This document shows, in pieces, positions 10,837 through 21,940 of a stretch of DNA of 64,000 nucleotides. The DNA lies in assembly GCF_051622035.1 (NCBI RefSeq), contig NC_135360.1, positions 3,531,501-3,595,500 on the forward strand, in the 5' to 3' direction. This DNA comes from Arctopsyche grandis (taxonomy: Eukaryota > Arthropoda > Insecta > Trichoptera > Hydropsychidae). Positions within the stretch are counted from its first letter, which is position 1. Every line of letters starts with the position of its first letter. The notes below the pieces were generated by a model. That model was not told the origin of the DNA, searched no databases, and saw only the letters and a list, made by a program, of their open reading frames with translations. The position numbers and the translations under genes were made by a program.

Positions 10837-11685
10837 TCACTCCCCCCCCCAGCATCAGTGATACCAAAATTACAAAGAAACAAATTTTACAAAAGAAAAA
10901 AATTATTGTTACACAAAGAGAAAAAATTATTACGTGGGGAGAAAAAAAATTGTTGACGTGGGTCATCCGCTGTGTACATAGGTGTACCGCCCTGAATGGT
11001 CGGTAGATTCGAGGGCGGTGACGTCGCGAGCAGGACGGTGGGTGGTCCGATGGTCGCGCCGATGCGATGCGATGCTGCGGCGGCGCCGCTCTTCCGAGGC
11101 TGATGTCGGTTGGTGGGGCGGCGGGGGCGGCAGGGGCATCGATGTGGTTGATGATACTCCGAGCTGGACTGTGAGTCGTTGTGGCTCGTGGAGGTGTTGT
11201 AGCGCTACCGCCCGTCTCGGCGTGACGACGCTCGTGGGGACGGACGGGGCCTTGATGATGATGATGATGATGATGGTGCTGAGGTGGTGTATGTCTTGTG
11301 GTGCTGGATGACCGTTCTATGTGTAGTGGATCGCGCATGACTCCACATCCAGCTGTCAAGATCGTCGTCTCATTCGCTCCCCCATTTTTTAAAAGCACCT
11401 GTCGTCGACGTTGTGGCTGGACGTCGGTAGGTAGGTAGGTAGGTAGGTAGCCGTGTCTGCTCGTTTATTGTCACCCGCGGGCCGCGACGCGTGTTGATGG
11501 CGATGGGGGCGCGGCGGGTAGCTTCTCCCGCCTGACTCGGCGAGGCAGGGATGAGCGGCATGTTGAAATTGATCGAGGCTGCGTGGCTCGATGTCGGGGG
11601 TCACCAGTATGGAGAGTGAACGAATGAGACGACTGGCATGTTGAAATTGATCGAGGCTGCGTGGCTCGATGTCGGGGGTCACCAG

Positions 11686-11847
11686 TATGGAGGATGAATG
11701 GATGAGACGACTGGCATGTTAATGCACGTGTTTATTATATGACAGCTGAAGACAGAGTGAGTAGTAGCTCTCCGAACCCAGCCGGGTTGGTCCCCACTCG
11801 CAGGAAGGCAACCAAACTCGACCATGTCGTATGAGCGAGCCGCCACA
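11686..11847 (-). repeat. 162-bp LTR, right-hand copy of the tandem element
   Basis: It ends at the ATAC target duplication and is preceded by a short duplicated LTR-plus-primer-site segment (11608-11685). Confidence 0.88.
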
Positions 11848-12115
11848 ATACCATGCAGTGGTGAAATATTTGGGTCCACGGTATACCGCGGACCCAAAAC
11901 ATTGAATGGAATCCTGGCATAGGCGCTGAGAGACATTATTAAGGGCAGTCCATGTAGGGTTGCATAGGTGGAAGGGGTAGCAGAGCAAATTTTGGTCGGT
12001 CAACTACGCTCAGCACAAAAACCAAAGACTTAAGACTTAAGAGGCGAGAGCAGCGAATAATCACAATAGTGGAGGAGTGGGACATTCGCTCGGTATCGGA
12101 CTATATATGTAAGAG

Positions 12116-12440
12116 GACCGGCGTACAATTTAGCAGTGAGTTTCCAACATGTTTGCATTGAATTAATTAATGATTAAATTAGTACATCTTTCTTGCCATA
12201 AATACTAATGATTGCTTATTTCTATCGTTTCAGTACAACTAAATGTAGCCTCGGTGAGCATGCATCCGAATCAATCTAATTGAATGCTGTAATGTGGATG
12301 CTCTCTGGAATGGAATATATGAATTGATCTATTAAATATACTAGAAGTTCACGCATATTACGCAAACAAAAAAATAATTTTTAAAGTATCCATACCGTTA
12401 ACAAATCACAAATTGTATAATTTGATCCCTCTTCCGATTT
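12116..12440. other. AT-rich spacer, nothing recognised
   Basis: No coding similarity or paired repeat seen. Confidence 0.4.
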
Positions 12441-12480
12441 TTTCATCCAAGGGGTACATCTCAATTCACCCCACAAGACC

Positions 12481-12990
12481 TTAATTGGCATACTTCTTCT
12501 TCATGTGCCATGTCCTCCTAGAATGTCGGCAACTGGATGTCCCATTCTTATTTTGTCCATTGCTGCTCGGAATAGTGCTGAGGCCGTACCACTGCCGAAG
12601 GTTCTTTAGCCATGATGTTTTCCGACTGCGTTGGCCTACGATTTTCCCCTGGATTATTAGGCGCAGGAGATCGTATTTTTCGTTCCGCATCACATGTCCG
12701 AAGTACTCCAATTTACGCCTTTTCACACTTTTGAGCACTTCGACATGTTTTCCCATCTGGGCAAGCTCCTCGGCATTGGTACGACGCGCCATCCATGAGA
12801 TTCTCCGCATCCTTCTGTATGTCCACATCTTAAATGCCTCTAGTTTCTTGCATGTGGCATCCGTCAGGGTCCATGCTTCTGTCCCATACAGAAGGATGCT
12901 GAAAACGTAGCATCGTAGAAGTCTCAGTCGGAGTGCTATACTGAGATCACGTGTGGTTAGGACTTTTTTCAATTTCAAGAATGTAGCTCT
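12481..12990 (-). pseudogene. 5'-truncated LINE: C-terminal end of ORF2
   Basis: The 165-codon minus frame (12978-12481) carries the typical non-LTR ORF2 tail: LLYGTEAWTLTDATCKKLEA, RRMRRISWMARRTN, then KLEYFGHVMRNEKYDLLRLI. These follow the reverse transcriptase domain in RTE- and CR1-like elements. RT and endonuclease are absent, so this is a 5'-truncated insertion, the usual LINE outcome. No host function is implied. Confidence 0.8.
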
Positions 12991-13029
12991 TGTAATAATG
13001 TAACAAACAATAATTTCATCTGAAGTAAT

Positions 13030-13560
13030 TTAGAGAAATTTAATATTTTAAAATATAGAAAATTTATATGTTGTAATAGTCGTACGGTCTACATCCATCA
13101 TGCTAGTTTAGTGTTTGTGAAACAGAACTGTTGGATACAAAATCAATTCCCATTGATTGTACATTCCAACAAACTGTAAAATACTTAAATATCTGGCATA
13201 AACTATCGGTAACGAATACTTTTCATTCATTTTTCTTTCAAAGTCAATAACATTAACCATAGACACTCAGTAATGGTAGAATCAGTGATATACATATAAG
13301 GAACGGGATTATTAACGTTAACATCAGGATGTAAAAGTTTTTCCATGGACGTAACTTTGCTAGTTGAATCTATGTACATAGTTCAAACAGCGATTTCTTT
13401 CCTCTTCATTCCCAATATTGACATCACCACAGATGACTGTTGTAACACTCCGATCCCTACTATTTCTAGACATTACAATTTATACTATTTCTACAATAAT
13501 TGTTGTTTATGTTCTGTATAAAGTAATAAAGAAATTCAAAAGGCCATGTGCCATAGCAAG
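13030..13560 (-). pseudogene. Possible LINE endonuclease fragment
   Basis: A minus frame near 13470-13385 reads VTTVICGDVNIGNEEERNR, which resembles the ICGDFN block of LINE AP-endonucleases. The rest is broken by stops. The match is short and the call is tentative. Confidence 0.3.
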
Positions 13561-13895
13561 ATCAGCAAACCCCTATATACATAAATAGCACAGAAGAAGA
13601 AAGTACGAAGCTCTCGAATAGCTAATGAAACTACATAAATGTATTATTAAAATTTAGAGTATCAATTAGAATAATGTTTTTATTTTTATTGCAATTTTAT
13701 AACTTATATGTAATTGTCTTGTAATGTGTTTACCATATTGATTTTTTTTTTTTGTTTGTAACTCTCGCTTAATGTTATACAAAGACTTGTAATTAAATCA
13801 CATTGAATTGTATAACTATTTTTTGTGTTTATAATTTTTGTCTACTCCTACTCGTCTCCGTAACCGTTAACAGATAATTTGGAAATAGTATCTAT

Positions 13896-14734
13896 CAATT
13901 TTTAACCAGTATCTGTAATAATATGAGGGCTCGGTTATTATCAGGGACAGATTCGTCTAACGAATCAACAAATTAGCAAAATTCGCAACAGTGTAATATT
14001 AATATAGTATCAGAACTTCAGTTCCCGAAAAGCATGAATGGCCCACCGGTGTTTATCCAGGTTTCGGAGAAACTGCAATCGAGTCTCTTTGTAAAAGATT
14101 CAAAATATCATATCCAAAAACATTGCTAGCTTTTAGGGAGCTTTTATTCCACAAGATTTAGTTACATTAGTAAATACACAAAAATTATTCCATATAGTAC
14201 CTCTGGATGGGAAAGAGGATTTAGTTCCATGAATACTTTTAGTACTAACACTAGGTCTAGATTAAAAAAATAGAACACGTCTCTAATTAAATGTTTATTA
14301 AGCTTCATGGTTCTCGTCTTGAACTATGGAAGCCAAAAGAACATGTTAAAAAATGGCTCAGAAGCCGTAATAGATCAGCAAATTGCAGAAAATGGAGATA
14401 TTTCCTACGATTACCACCCATTTGTGTCGAACGAGGCTTACTGCCATGGACCACATCCTGATGTTGGAGCGAACCAGAGGAACTAAACACTGTTGGTATT
14501 GTCCACAAAGGAGAGAGAATTTTTGTCAAGGTCGGGCAATAACGGCGCTCAATGCTGGAGGGCAACACATCTTACATAAATACACGAAGCACAACCATTC
14601 TGCCCTATCCCACATACTTTCGGCACTAAAGCTACAGAAAGACATTACTTTACTTTCATGGTCCCCTTCTTGAACTATGGAAGCCAAAAGAACATGTTAA
14701 AAAATGGCTCAGAAGCCAACATAGATCAGCAAAT
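13896..14734 (+). pseudogene. hAT transposase C-terminal fragment, copy 2, with an internal duplication
   Basis: The segment 13896-14272 repeats the hAT piece at 6363-6741. Here the domain continues downstream: LHGSRLELWKPKEHVKKWLR is the final hAT helix region. That block is present twice (14305-14383 and 14656-14734, about 79 bp each, near-identical), with a FLYWCH-encoding segment between the two. The second copy reads on into NNNQTRICNKNHVNEDELEV, so it looks like the original 3' continuation. Stops in the frame (for example in SN*MFIKL) show that it is dead as a transposase. Confidence 0.65.
14395..14600 (+). CDS. FLYWCH-type zinc-finger segment
   Basis: The open frame 14383-14673 (96 residues) contains RTRGTKHCWYCPQRRENFCQ, then GRAITALNAGGQHILHKYTK, then HNHSA. 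This is the FLYWCH pattern: W-x-C, a second Cys about eight residues on, the GRA block, and a closing H-x-H. FLYWCH fingers bind DNA or protein and often accompany MULE transposases or insect chromatin proteins such as mod(mdg4). Here the finger lies between two copies of a hAT C-terminal block. It has no obvious start context of its own, so it may be an exon fragment carried by a transposon rather than a working gene. Confidence 0.6.
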
Positions 14735-15034
14735 AATAATCAGACGAGAATTTGTAATAAAAACCATGTCAATGAAGATGAACTTGAAGTTATTATAGTT
14801 TTCGGAGTTTTTCACAAGGTGTTGGGCTTCCGGCTTCTCGTGGTCCTTACCGAACAGTACTTTTTAACTATCTTTAAAAATACTGACAAAGATGAGCCTT
14901 CCGGCATGTAGCAGAGTCACATATGAAATCATAACTTGTGTTAGTCTGAACATTTACATACTTAATCGTTTATTAGTATTGACAAATTCTTTAATGAATG
15001 ATAGATAGTATTCCATGACAACTGCAGACTAGAC

Positions 15035-16043
15035 CAGTGCTAATCAAACTTTTTCAGCTGGCGGACCAGTATATATTTTTCAGTAATTCTCACGGACCAG
15101 CATCACATTTTAAAATAAAAAGGTTATATATGTATATGGTTGAAAACTTGTAAACAAATAAAAATAAAATAAAATCTTAGTAAAATTTATTTCATTGAAT
15201 TCAAAGAAGTACAATATGTATATACTTAGACAAAGATAAAAGAAAAAAACTAATGAAACATACATATGAGCTTGTTTGTTATTAGATAACTTATCCAGCC
15301 GTGGTTTAATCTAAGACAATGCCACACGCAATGGATCATAAATATCCACACTATTACGATGTTTTGTTTCAATTATACTCATGGTTGAGAAACCAGTCTC
15401 GCAAAGGTAAGTTGATGCAAATGGTAAAAGAGTTTTCACTGCAAGTTCATAAATATATGGGAATTCTACTTTTAATTTGATCCAAAAGCCTGCAAGTGAA
15501 GTTGTGGTTTCAAAACCTTTTTTTTTAATTCTTGATTTGCAGTCAGATCAATTAGTTTATCTTTCAAATTAAGTGATATGTAATAATTCCATGGCAAAAA
15601 TGGATTTCGTATCCATCCTTTTCCCTTTCGTGGATCGTCATCTGGTGGAAAATAGAAATCGAATCGCTCTGATAAATTTGTCAAATGACAACTGATTATA
15701 TCGCGCAAAGACCTCATATTAAGCTCCTCTCCTCCTTTGTAAATAACATCAGCCAAATTGTGAAACATGTCATAGCAATCTTTTGAAACACGAATTTTCC
15801 ATGTTTTTAGTTTTCGTTTCAACCCATCTGTATTGTCTGCCATTGTGAAATAAGATGACATTCTTCCTTGCATGGATAAGTTAAGGTCATTCAAAATGCA
15901 AAAAATGTCTATCAAATAAGCTAGCTCGGCTATTCAGTCTATATTTTGAAATAGTTCTGACATAAGCTATTGTTTTATTTTTTTAATTACGTCTTTCTCC
16001 GCAGACCAGTAATGGGCTGCGGACCATAGTTTGAGTAGCACTG
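15035..16043 (-). mobile_element. ZBED5/SCAND3-type hAT element with perfect 8-bp TSD
   Basis: The ends CAGTGCTAATCAAACT and AGTTTGAGTAGCACTG are inverted termini. The 8-bp duplication GACTAGAC is perfect (15027-15034 and 16044-16051). On minus a 147-codon frame (15915-15472) matches the central part of ZBED5-like hAT transposases (MIDIFCILNDLNLSMQGRMS, then WIRNPFLPWNYY). It continues, past a stop, into the dimerisation motif LLPFASTYLCETGFSTMSII. The N-terminal BED finger and catalytic start are missing, so this is a 1-kb internal-deletion derivative. Confidence 0.87.
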
Positions 16044-17191
16044 GACTAGACAGATGCATATAAAACAACTGGCCAATCACCGTGAACGTCATTTTGTAAG
16101 ACTTAATAATAATTTAAACCGTCTTGTAGTTGTCTTTTGTGTATCTGGTTTCTGTTTGATAAACCTCAAAAAACATACTTTCAATTTTTTTTAACCCTTT
16201 GAATGCTGACCCACGCCCATCGGCGTTATGCTGACATGTCCATAGGCCTTCAAATCGCCGATAGGCTTTGTATATTGAGCATGTACAAAGTAAACGAGAA
16301 AGTACCGGCTAAGGTAGTAAGGTAAGGTAAACAAAATGCATTGAACATGGGTCGTGTAATCCGTGTCATTCATTTTTTAACGTTTATAAAGACTCGTTTA
16401 CACCAGAATATCTGAATTTATGTATAACCATAGCAGAATTATCCAATGGAAATCCCTAGCTGCCGAGTATTTTAGATCGTTGCTTGGCATTTAGATTGTG
16501 AGCATTACATTTTAACAACAATGAAGAAGATGGAACTAGTCTTGGAAAAATACATTCATTAATAGACTTTTTGTTTATTTTATATTGTTGCAAGATATAT
16601 TAGAGTCTAAACACACCTTTACAAAACTCGAAACCCTCGGCAGTAGCTATCTAGGGTTTGTTTGGACTAGCTGCAATTTTTATACCTGCTTTCTATTGGA
16701 TTTCTAAATAATTGTAGTTGGAAATGTTGGCGAAATTTTCAGCGTGGCAGGCTTTCAACAGAAAAGGCGTCGGCACTCAAATATGGATAATCGGTAATAG
16801 TGTTATAGAAAAAGACAAATAGACTTAAAATATACGTTTATTTCATTTCATACAACACACTTGGAATAAAAACTTAATTAATTTTAATACAAATAATTTA
16901 GAGTATTCAATAAATGGGCTCTGGTTGTTGTGTCACGAGGAGTCCGAATCGCTTCTTGATAATTATCCGCTGTCTCGAATATGTGTCTTGCGGAGAGAAG
17001 CGAGCTGAAATATTAAAAATAAATTATTTTCAGTGATCGACTACAAGATGTATGATATATTATATACAGGTTCGAAGCTGATCACAGCGAGACTGGCCGT
17101 CTTATAACTTACTCTGCCCTTAAGCAGGGATTCGATAGTGTAAACCTAAACTATCTAATTCTAAAACGATCAAATATGCATAACTAATATT

Positions 17192-17683
17192 TTAACCCTT
17201 TGCCCGCGGCAATAAATATAGCGAACAAGCCCTGTACGCAGCACCTTTTTCGCGAATTTGGCAATCGAGTTTTCGACGTTAAATACATATTTTAATATTT
17301 ACTCAAGTAACCAGATATATTAATTAACACATAAAGTATTATTTTAAACAATAAAATACATAATATATCTCGTATTTTTCGATTAATTGTCAAATAATCA
17401 TTCTTCATAATTGTATGAAGACGTGACGTCACTTAAACGAGGTTTCAGTATGGATCCAAAAAAAACTAATTTTGACTGGTATATATTCATTTTAAGCCAA
17501 TTGAATGGATGGCATTCAACTCTCAGTGATATATTCAACCAATTTTGAACCTTAAAACAGTTGAAATAGGCGCATATAAGGCTCAAAATCCCGTGCAAAG
17601 TTCAGAAATTCTATGGAAGACAGCCGCGCTACAGACTTGTCGCCCAAAGCTTCCATAGAAGACGGCCGCGGGCAAACGGTTAA
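17192..17683. mobile_element. piggyBac-type MITE, copy A (nested)
   Basis: It begins TTAACCCTTTGCCCGCGGC and ends GCCGCGGGCAAACGGTTAA, giving 492 bp with TTAA at both sides. It has near-identical relatives at 18940-19435 (opposite orientation) and 57692-58092. The 66-codon frame inside it is conserved only because the copies are young. Confidence 0.85.
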
Positions 17684-18446
17684 AGATGAATTCAAGTCGA
17701 GGTTTCTATTTTCCTGGTGCTGGAAGCCATTATAAGAAATTTAATGATATATGTATATCTGAACTAAAATCTGTGTATATATGTATATGCTGATGGTAAA
17801 ACTTATATTCCAATGATAATTACATCAAAGGCCAGCTCAATTGGGTTATTTAAATATTGAAGTATTCAGAGACTTCCAGCACTCAAATCAAAGTGGCTGC
17901 TACGAGGTTTTTCAATGTCCAAGCGAAAAATGCTAACATTTGTAATTATTTTGAAAAAAAATAAATATAATATTTTTTTTACATACTTACTTCGCCGAAC
18001 ACTCGTAATTTTTATAATACTTTATATACATTTTTAAGAAGCAGTCGTGGACTCGTGCTCTCTCTTTCTGTGTTGCTTTTACATGCGTGCGTGCGAAAGA
18101 GATACCTACATATATACACTAAATAAGTTTTGACGATTGTTTTCCAACGCTTTATTTTTTTCAATAATCTATTTTTAGACATCGATGTAGCCTTACAACA
18201 TGCGATATATTCGAAACAGGTAGCGGTCTTTCTCTCTTTCTTTCTTGGTTTTAATTGTGTACGTGTGAGCGAGACACACAAGGATGCGAAGTTTCTAATA
18301 ATCAAATAATTTTTCAACATGTATCATAAACATTTTGTATGCATTTCAGTTGCATTTGATTGGTGCATGAATTCGTGACGTCTCGTGACCTATATAATTG
18401 AAAGCGGATTTCTATTGTTTTTTGCCATTTATTTTAACTCTGCAAA

Positions 18447-18674
18447 ATGATATCGGACAGTGAAAGTGATGAAAGCGAAATAATAGCTCCTCGCCGAGGA
18501 ACTCGACAAATCAGCAGCTCTACTGATTCTGAAAATGAATTTATCGACAATAATCAATTCCCAAGTAATAACTCCTTATATGACATCGACAACGAACCCG
18601 AAATTTACTTTGATGATGAACCCGAAATTGAAGAGCTTTTATTTAAAAAATTGATAAATATTTATAAAGCATGA
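18447..18674 (+). pseudogene. piggyBac-like transposase N-terminal remnant
   Basis: This is a 75-codon frame, MISDSESDESEIIAPRRGTR followed by STDSENEF, rich in Asp, Glu and Ser. It lies 3' of a plausible promoter region and just before an AATAAA-like signal (AAAATAAATATAAATACG). Acidic Ser-rich N-termini are typical of piggyBac transposases. The DDD catalytic domain and C-terminal Cys-rich domain are gone. The identification rests on composition and on position inside a TTAA-bounded element. Confidence 0.45.
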
Positions 18675-18939
18675 TTGAAAAATAAATATAAATACGTATA
18701 AAAAAAAAATGTTTCGTGCCACTGATGCGCTGGTGGCTCAAAGAAAGTATTGAAATACGACAATTAATGACGACAATAACGATCGTTGTAGCAATCTTCG
18801 CCGATTTCAAAACAACGATTTATCGTTGTTGTAGCAGTCAAAGGGTTAAGTTAATCATCAAAGACGAGTTGCTTATACGCATTATAAGGATTCTCCGACT
18901 CCCCATATTGAGTTAGGTGATATGCAGAACATTAGATAT

Positions 18940-19435
18940 TTAACCGTTTGCCCGCGGCCGTCTTCTATGGAAGCTTTGCGCGACAAGTCTGTAGCGCAGC
19001 TGTCTTCCATAGAATTTCTGAACTTTGCACGGGATTTTGAGCCTTATATGCGCCTATTTCAACTGTTTTAAGGTTCAAAATTGGTTGAATATATCACTGA
19101 GAGTTGAATGCCATCCATTCAATTGGCTTAAAATGAATATATACCAGTCAAAATTAGTTTTTTTTGGATCCATACTGAAACCTCGTTTAAGTGACGTCAC
19201 GTCTTCATACAATTATGAAGAATGATTATTTGACAATTAATCGAAAAATACGAGATATATTATGTATTTTATTGTTTAAAATAATACTTGATGTGTTAAT
19301 TAAACATATCTGGTTACTTGAGTAAATATTAAAATCTGTATTTAAGGTTGAAAACTCGATTGCCAAATTCGCGAAAAAGGTGCCGCCAAGTACAGGGCTT
19401 GTTCACTATATTTATTGCCGCGGGCAAAGGGTTAA
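18940..19435. mobile_element. piggyBac-type MITE, copy B
   Basis: It is bounded by TTAA, with ends TTAACCGTTTGCCCGCGGC and GCCGCGGGCAAAGGGTTAA. It is inverted relative to copy A and close to identical over 490 bp, including a fully conserved 66-codon frame. The two lie 1.26 kb apart as opposed repeats. Confidence 0.87.
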
Positions 19436-20195
19436 TGGGATACTATACAAAAAAAAAAAGAATCGCAAGATCCTGATTCTTCGAAAAATAGTGATGACAA
19501 TCAGAATGAATCGTGAGTTAAAAGATTTGACTGTTTGAAAGTTCTACCAATCTGAGATTTGATTCCAAAAAAAATCCAATATACAGCTAGCTTTACCGAA
19601 AAGTATCTCCTCCGTTCAAGAAGCGACTACTATAAGCCCTTTGAGTCTCGATTAAACCAAGTTTGATTGTATTTAATATGACAAGTACAAACCTGGATGG
19701 GCAGAGAGAGTAGGATTATTTTCAGGGTCCGTACGCTGTAATAGAAAAGTAATGTATTATATCTCTATGAACATCTTCAATTATTTATAAGAAGTAATGA
19801 TTACAATAATTTCAACTTTAAACATTAAACCGCAATACCATATGAATTATTTTAAACATGTAGTACATATACTATGAAGATATACACGATGCGGTATTTA
19901 GAGGTTATGTTCACATGTCAAAACGAAGAGTAATACATTACGTATTAAATAATAACCTTAAGAGTGTACACCCTCTCTCCTTTTTCGTTGAGATAATATC
20001 GCAAATACATTGCGAATTGGTTGAAAGATAGCTTGAGAAGATTTGAAGAGCTAGTGTCAGATCGCACGTGCCGACGATCTAATATGGCGTGTATGTATTG
20101 TCAATGTTGCCAGTTGGTTGTATCTACTATACACAGGGTTGCCATTTACTTTTATTTAAGGAAAACCAACAGTTTTAATTTCAAAACAGAACAAA
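19436..20195. other. Spacer, no supported gene
   Basis: Open frames here show no recognisable family. AT-rich with no paired repeats seen. Confidence 0.4.
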
Positions 20196-20198
20196 TAA

Positions 20199-21385
20199 AG
20201 GTCTGTTCATACCTAGTCAGCACGTACCGACTTCAGCAGGTATCCGGCCGTACGAAAAGTATTCTTTGGTACATTTTGTATGGGTATATTCATACCAACC
20301 GTCACGTTTACGCCACGGCAGGCGTACAGCAGTACCCGGCATTTCCTGTTCATACCTTACAGCAACATCCGTCAACGTATCGTATCCGTTTTTTTGACCA
20401 TCGTGGAAATATACACGCGAATTACGTGTTTTGGACCAATTATTGATAGTGACAGTGGACAGCTGTTCAATCTTTCGACATGGTTTTGGCGCAAATATTT
20501 AAAAAATATTTAAGAAAATTTTAAATTTTTTACGGAAATATTTAAAAAAATTTTGTCCATAACAAAAGACCAATGACCAAAGGTCTGTTCATACTTAACA
20601 GCACTGCACGACTCCGTTTCAAATATGTCATTTTATTACATTTCTATTCATATCTACCTATACGTCGCGGTCACGTCACGTTCACAGCACTTTGGCCGAG
20701 TGCAAGGCAAAATCGGCTTACTTATACATTACAGGCTATGTCGATACGGCGCAATATTGCTTACGTCGTATTGTCGAGAACTTTAAATATGAATGCATAC
20801 ACGTGCATTCGTAGCTACGCGTCAGAATACAAGTCAGCAAAAATGTTTCGGCGTTTATCGAACGAAAAGTTATGTATAATCGCGTTGTTGTTGAAAGAAG
20901 AAGCTCAAGAAGGCAATAAAAAAAGCACGGAGGCGTTTTGATGTGCATCCCATGTTAAAAAATAGAAAAACCGAAGGAGAGTTTTGGACACTGTACAAGG
21001 AGCTTGTGGATGATGGACAAAGGTTTTTTTAAATATTTCCGTAAAAAATTTAATTTTTTTTTAATATTTGCGCCAAAACCATGTCGAAAGATTGAACAGC
21101 TGTCAACTGTCACTATCGATAATTGGTCCAAAACAGCAAAGTGGCAGACTCATGGCACGTAATTCGCGTGTATATTTCCACGATGGTCAAAAAAACGGAT
21201 ACGATACGTTGACGGATGTTGCTGTAAGGTATGAACAGGAAATGTCGGGTACTGCTGTAAGCCTGCCGTTGCGTAAACGTGACGGTTGGTATGAATATAC
21301 CCATACAAAATGTACCAAAGAATACTTTTCGTACGGCCGGATACCTGCTGAAGTCGGTACGTGCTGACTAGGTATGAACAGACCT
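20199..21385. mobile_element. PIF/Harbinger-type element with about 360-bp inverted-repeat arms
   Basis: The element starts AGGTCTGTTCATACC and ends GGTATGAACAGACCT, flanked by the 3-bp duplication TAA (20196-20198 and 21386-21388). A 3-bp TWA duplication is the Harbinger signature. Bases 20199-20556 and 21027-21385 are long inverted repeats, about 90% or more alike. The centre holds a second, related terminus (AAGGTCTGTTCATACTTAAC at about 20579) and a transposase fragment, so one family member seems to sit inside another. Confidence 0.8.
20843..21030 (+). pseudogene. Harbinger transposase N-terminal fragment
   Basis: The plus strand reads MFRRLSNEKLCIIALLLKEE. After a frame change it reads RRFDVHPMLKNRKTEGEFWT, then LYKELVDDGQRFF. 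The HP-x-L, R, GEF, L-x-KEL, D, FF spacing is the N-terminal signature of HARBI1-like nucleases. Downstream the DDE domain is missing and the frame enters the right inverted-repeat arm. A frameshift near 20938 breaks it. Confidence 0.65.
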
Positions 21386-21410
21386 TAAATGTTTAGTCTT
21401 AATATGAATC

Positions 21411-21570
21411 TTAACACGTGTAGCCCGGGGCGCGCATAAATGCGCGTTTTGAATTTTTGGCCAGGCGCCGGGGCGTGCATATGTGCGCGTTTAATTTCTA
21501 TAGCTTGGAGACGAGATTGCGTACATATGCCCGCTTTAATATTTCAATTTCTGATAATAGATATCACTAC
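21411..21570. repeat. GC-rich double motif, possible piggyBac-like terminus
   Basis: TTAACACGTGTAGCCCGGGG starts the segment. Two related units (GGGGCGCGCATAAATGCGCG and GGGGCGTGCATATGTGCGCG) follow about 52 bp apart. No partner end was found. Confidence 0.3.
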
Positions 21571-21940
21571 TAGGGTTTGAAAAATATTATTTCGAAAAAA
21601 TAAAATAATAATCTCGAATTTCAAAAACATTTCGAACAAAAAGAAAAAATATAACTTTTTAATAACTTGTGCTTTAATTTTTGCTCTTTGTTTTAAATTT
21701 TCCGTCTATATAATTGAGTTTCAGTATATATATAAAATATCTCATTCAAAATTCCTATTGTACAGAATTGTTCCGACTAATACTCTCATGGTCGGCTTTT
21801 GTGGCCTTACGACCCACCAAAGTTGGCCCTTTGTTATTGTTTTTTTTACTGGTGGCAGCGAAGCGTCCAGCTCACTCTGACTGTTCGTTTTCGGCCGCTG
21901 GAGAGCACACATCTCCGCTTATTCCTCACTCCCGAGCAGA

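Larger units (their letters stand above)
9751..11847 (-). mobile_element. Small non-autonomous LTR element (TRIM-like) with three full LTRs in tandem
   Basis: Full 162-bp LTRs lie at 9751-9912, 10675-10836 and 11686-11847, and a short extra LTR piece plus primer-site sequence lies at about 11608-11685. The two internal regions (about 762 and 771 bp) are almost identical. The unit is flanked by the 4-bp duplication ATAC. On minus, each internal region starts with a primer-site-like TGGTGACCCCCGACATCGAG and ends in a polypurine tract next to the LTR. No protease, RT or integrase is present. Each internal region has a His/Pro/Arg-rich open frame (about 168 and 224 residues in the two copies) unlike any gag I know. 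It is a non-autonomous fossil, and fairly young from the similarity of its repeats. Confidence 0.85.
9536..12115 (+). pseudogene. MULE transposase-derived coding remnant, split by an LTR element
   Basis: At 9548-9746 the plus frame reads NVFPGVETKLCFFHFGQCVW, then LRQLTASAFVPWQSIPEAFD. This matches the region after the DDE core of MULE transposases (pattern FHF-x-Q-x-x-W, then LAFVP, then AF). The homologous sequence resumes directly after the LTR insertion at 11848 with YHAVVKYLGPRYTADPKH, then MESWHRR and VNYAQHKNQRLKT, matching the family's ESWHR and KYAQH blocks. Several stops interrupt the second half. The 4-bp duplication ATAC at 9747-9750 and 11848-11851 shows that the two halves were once contiguous. 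It could be a transposon or a dead domesticated gene. Confidence 0.65.
16191..18849. mobile_element. piggyBac-type element (TTAA ends), internally deleted
   Basis: The left end is TTAACCCTTTGAATGCTGAC. The right end, inverted, is TTAACCCTTTGACTGCTAC. Both include the TTAA duplicated by piggyBac insertion, giving 2,659 bp. The only coding trace is an acidic, Ser-rich N-terminal frame at 18447-18674. The catalytic region is absent. A shorter piggyBac-type element (17192-17683) has inserted inside it. Confidence 0.75.

Noticed and set aside
10058-11311. Plus-strand Trp/Gly/Met-rich frames of 107-109 codons, present twice
   Set aside because: They are antisense to the internal region of the small LTR element, with a run of ATG from a His repeat on the other strand.
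17398-19225. A 66-codon frame identical in two places
   Set aside because: It lies inside two young copies of the same piggyBac MITE; identity reflects recent copying, not coding constraint.
19990-20198. Plus frame with RRFEELVSDRTCRRSNMACM
   Set aside because: Short, no family match, and it runs straight into the Harbinger inverted-repeat arm.
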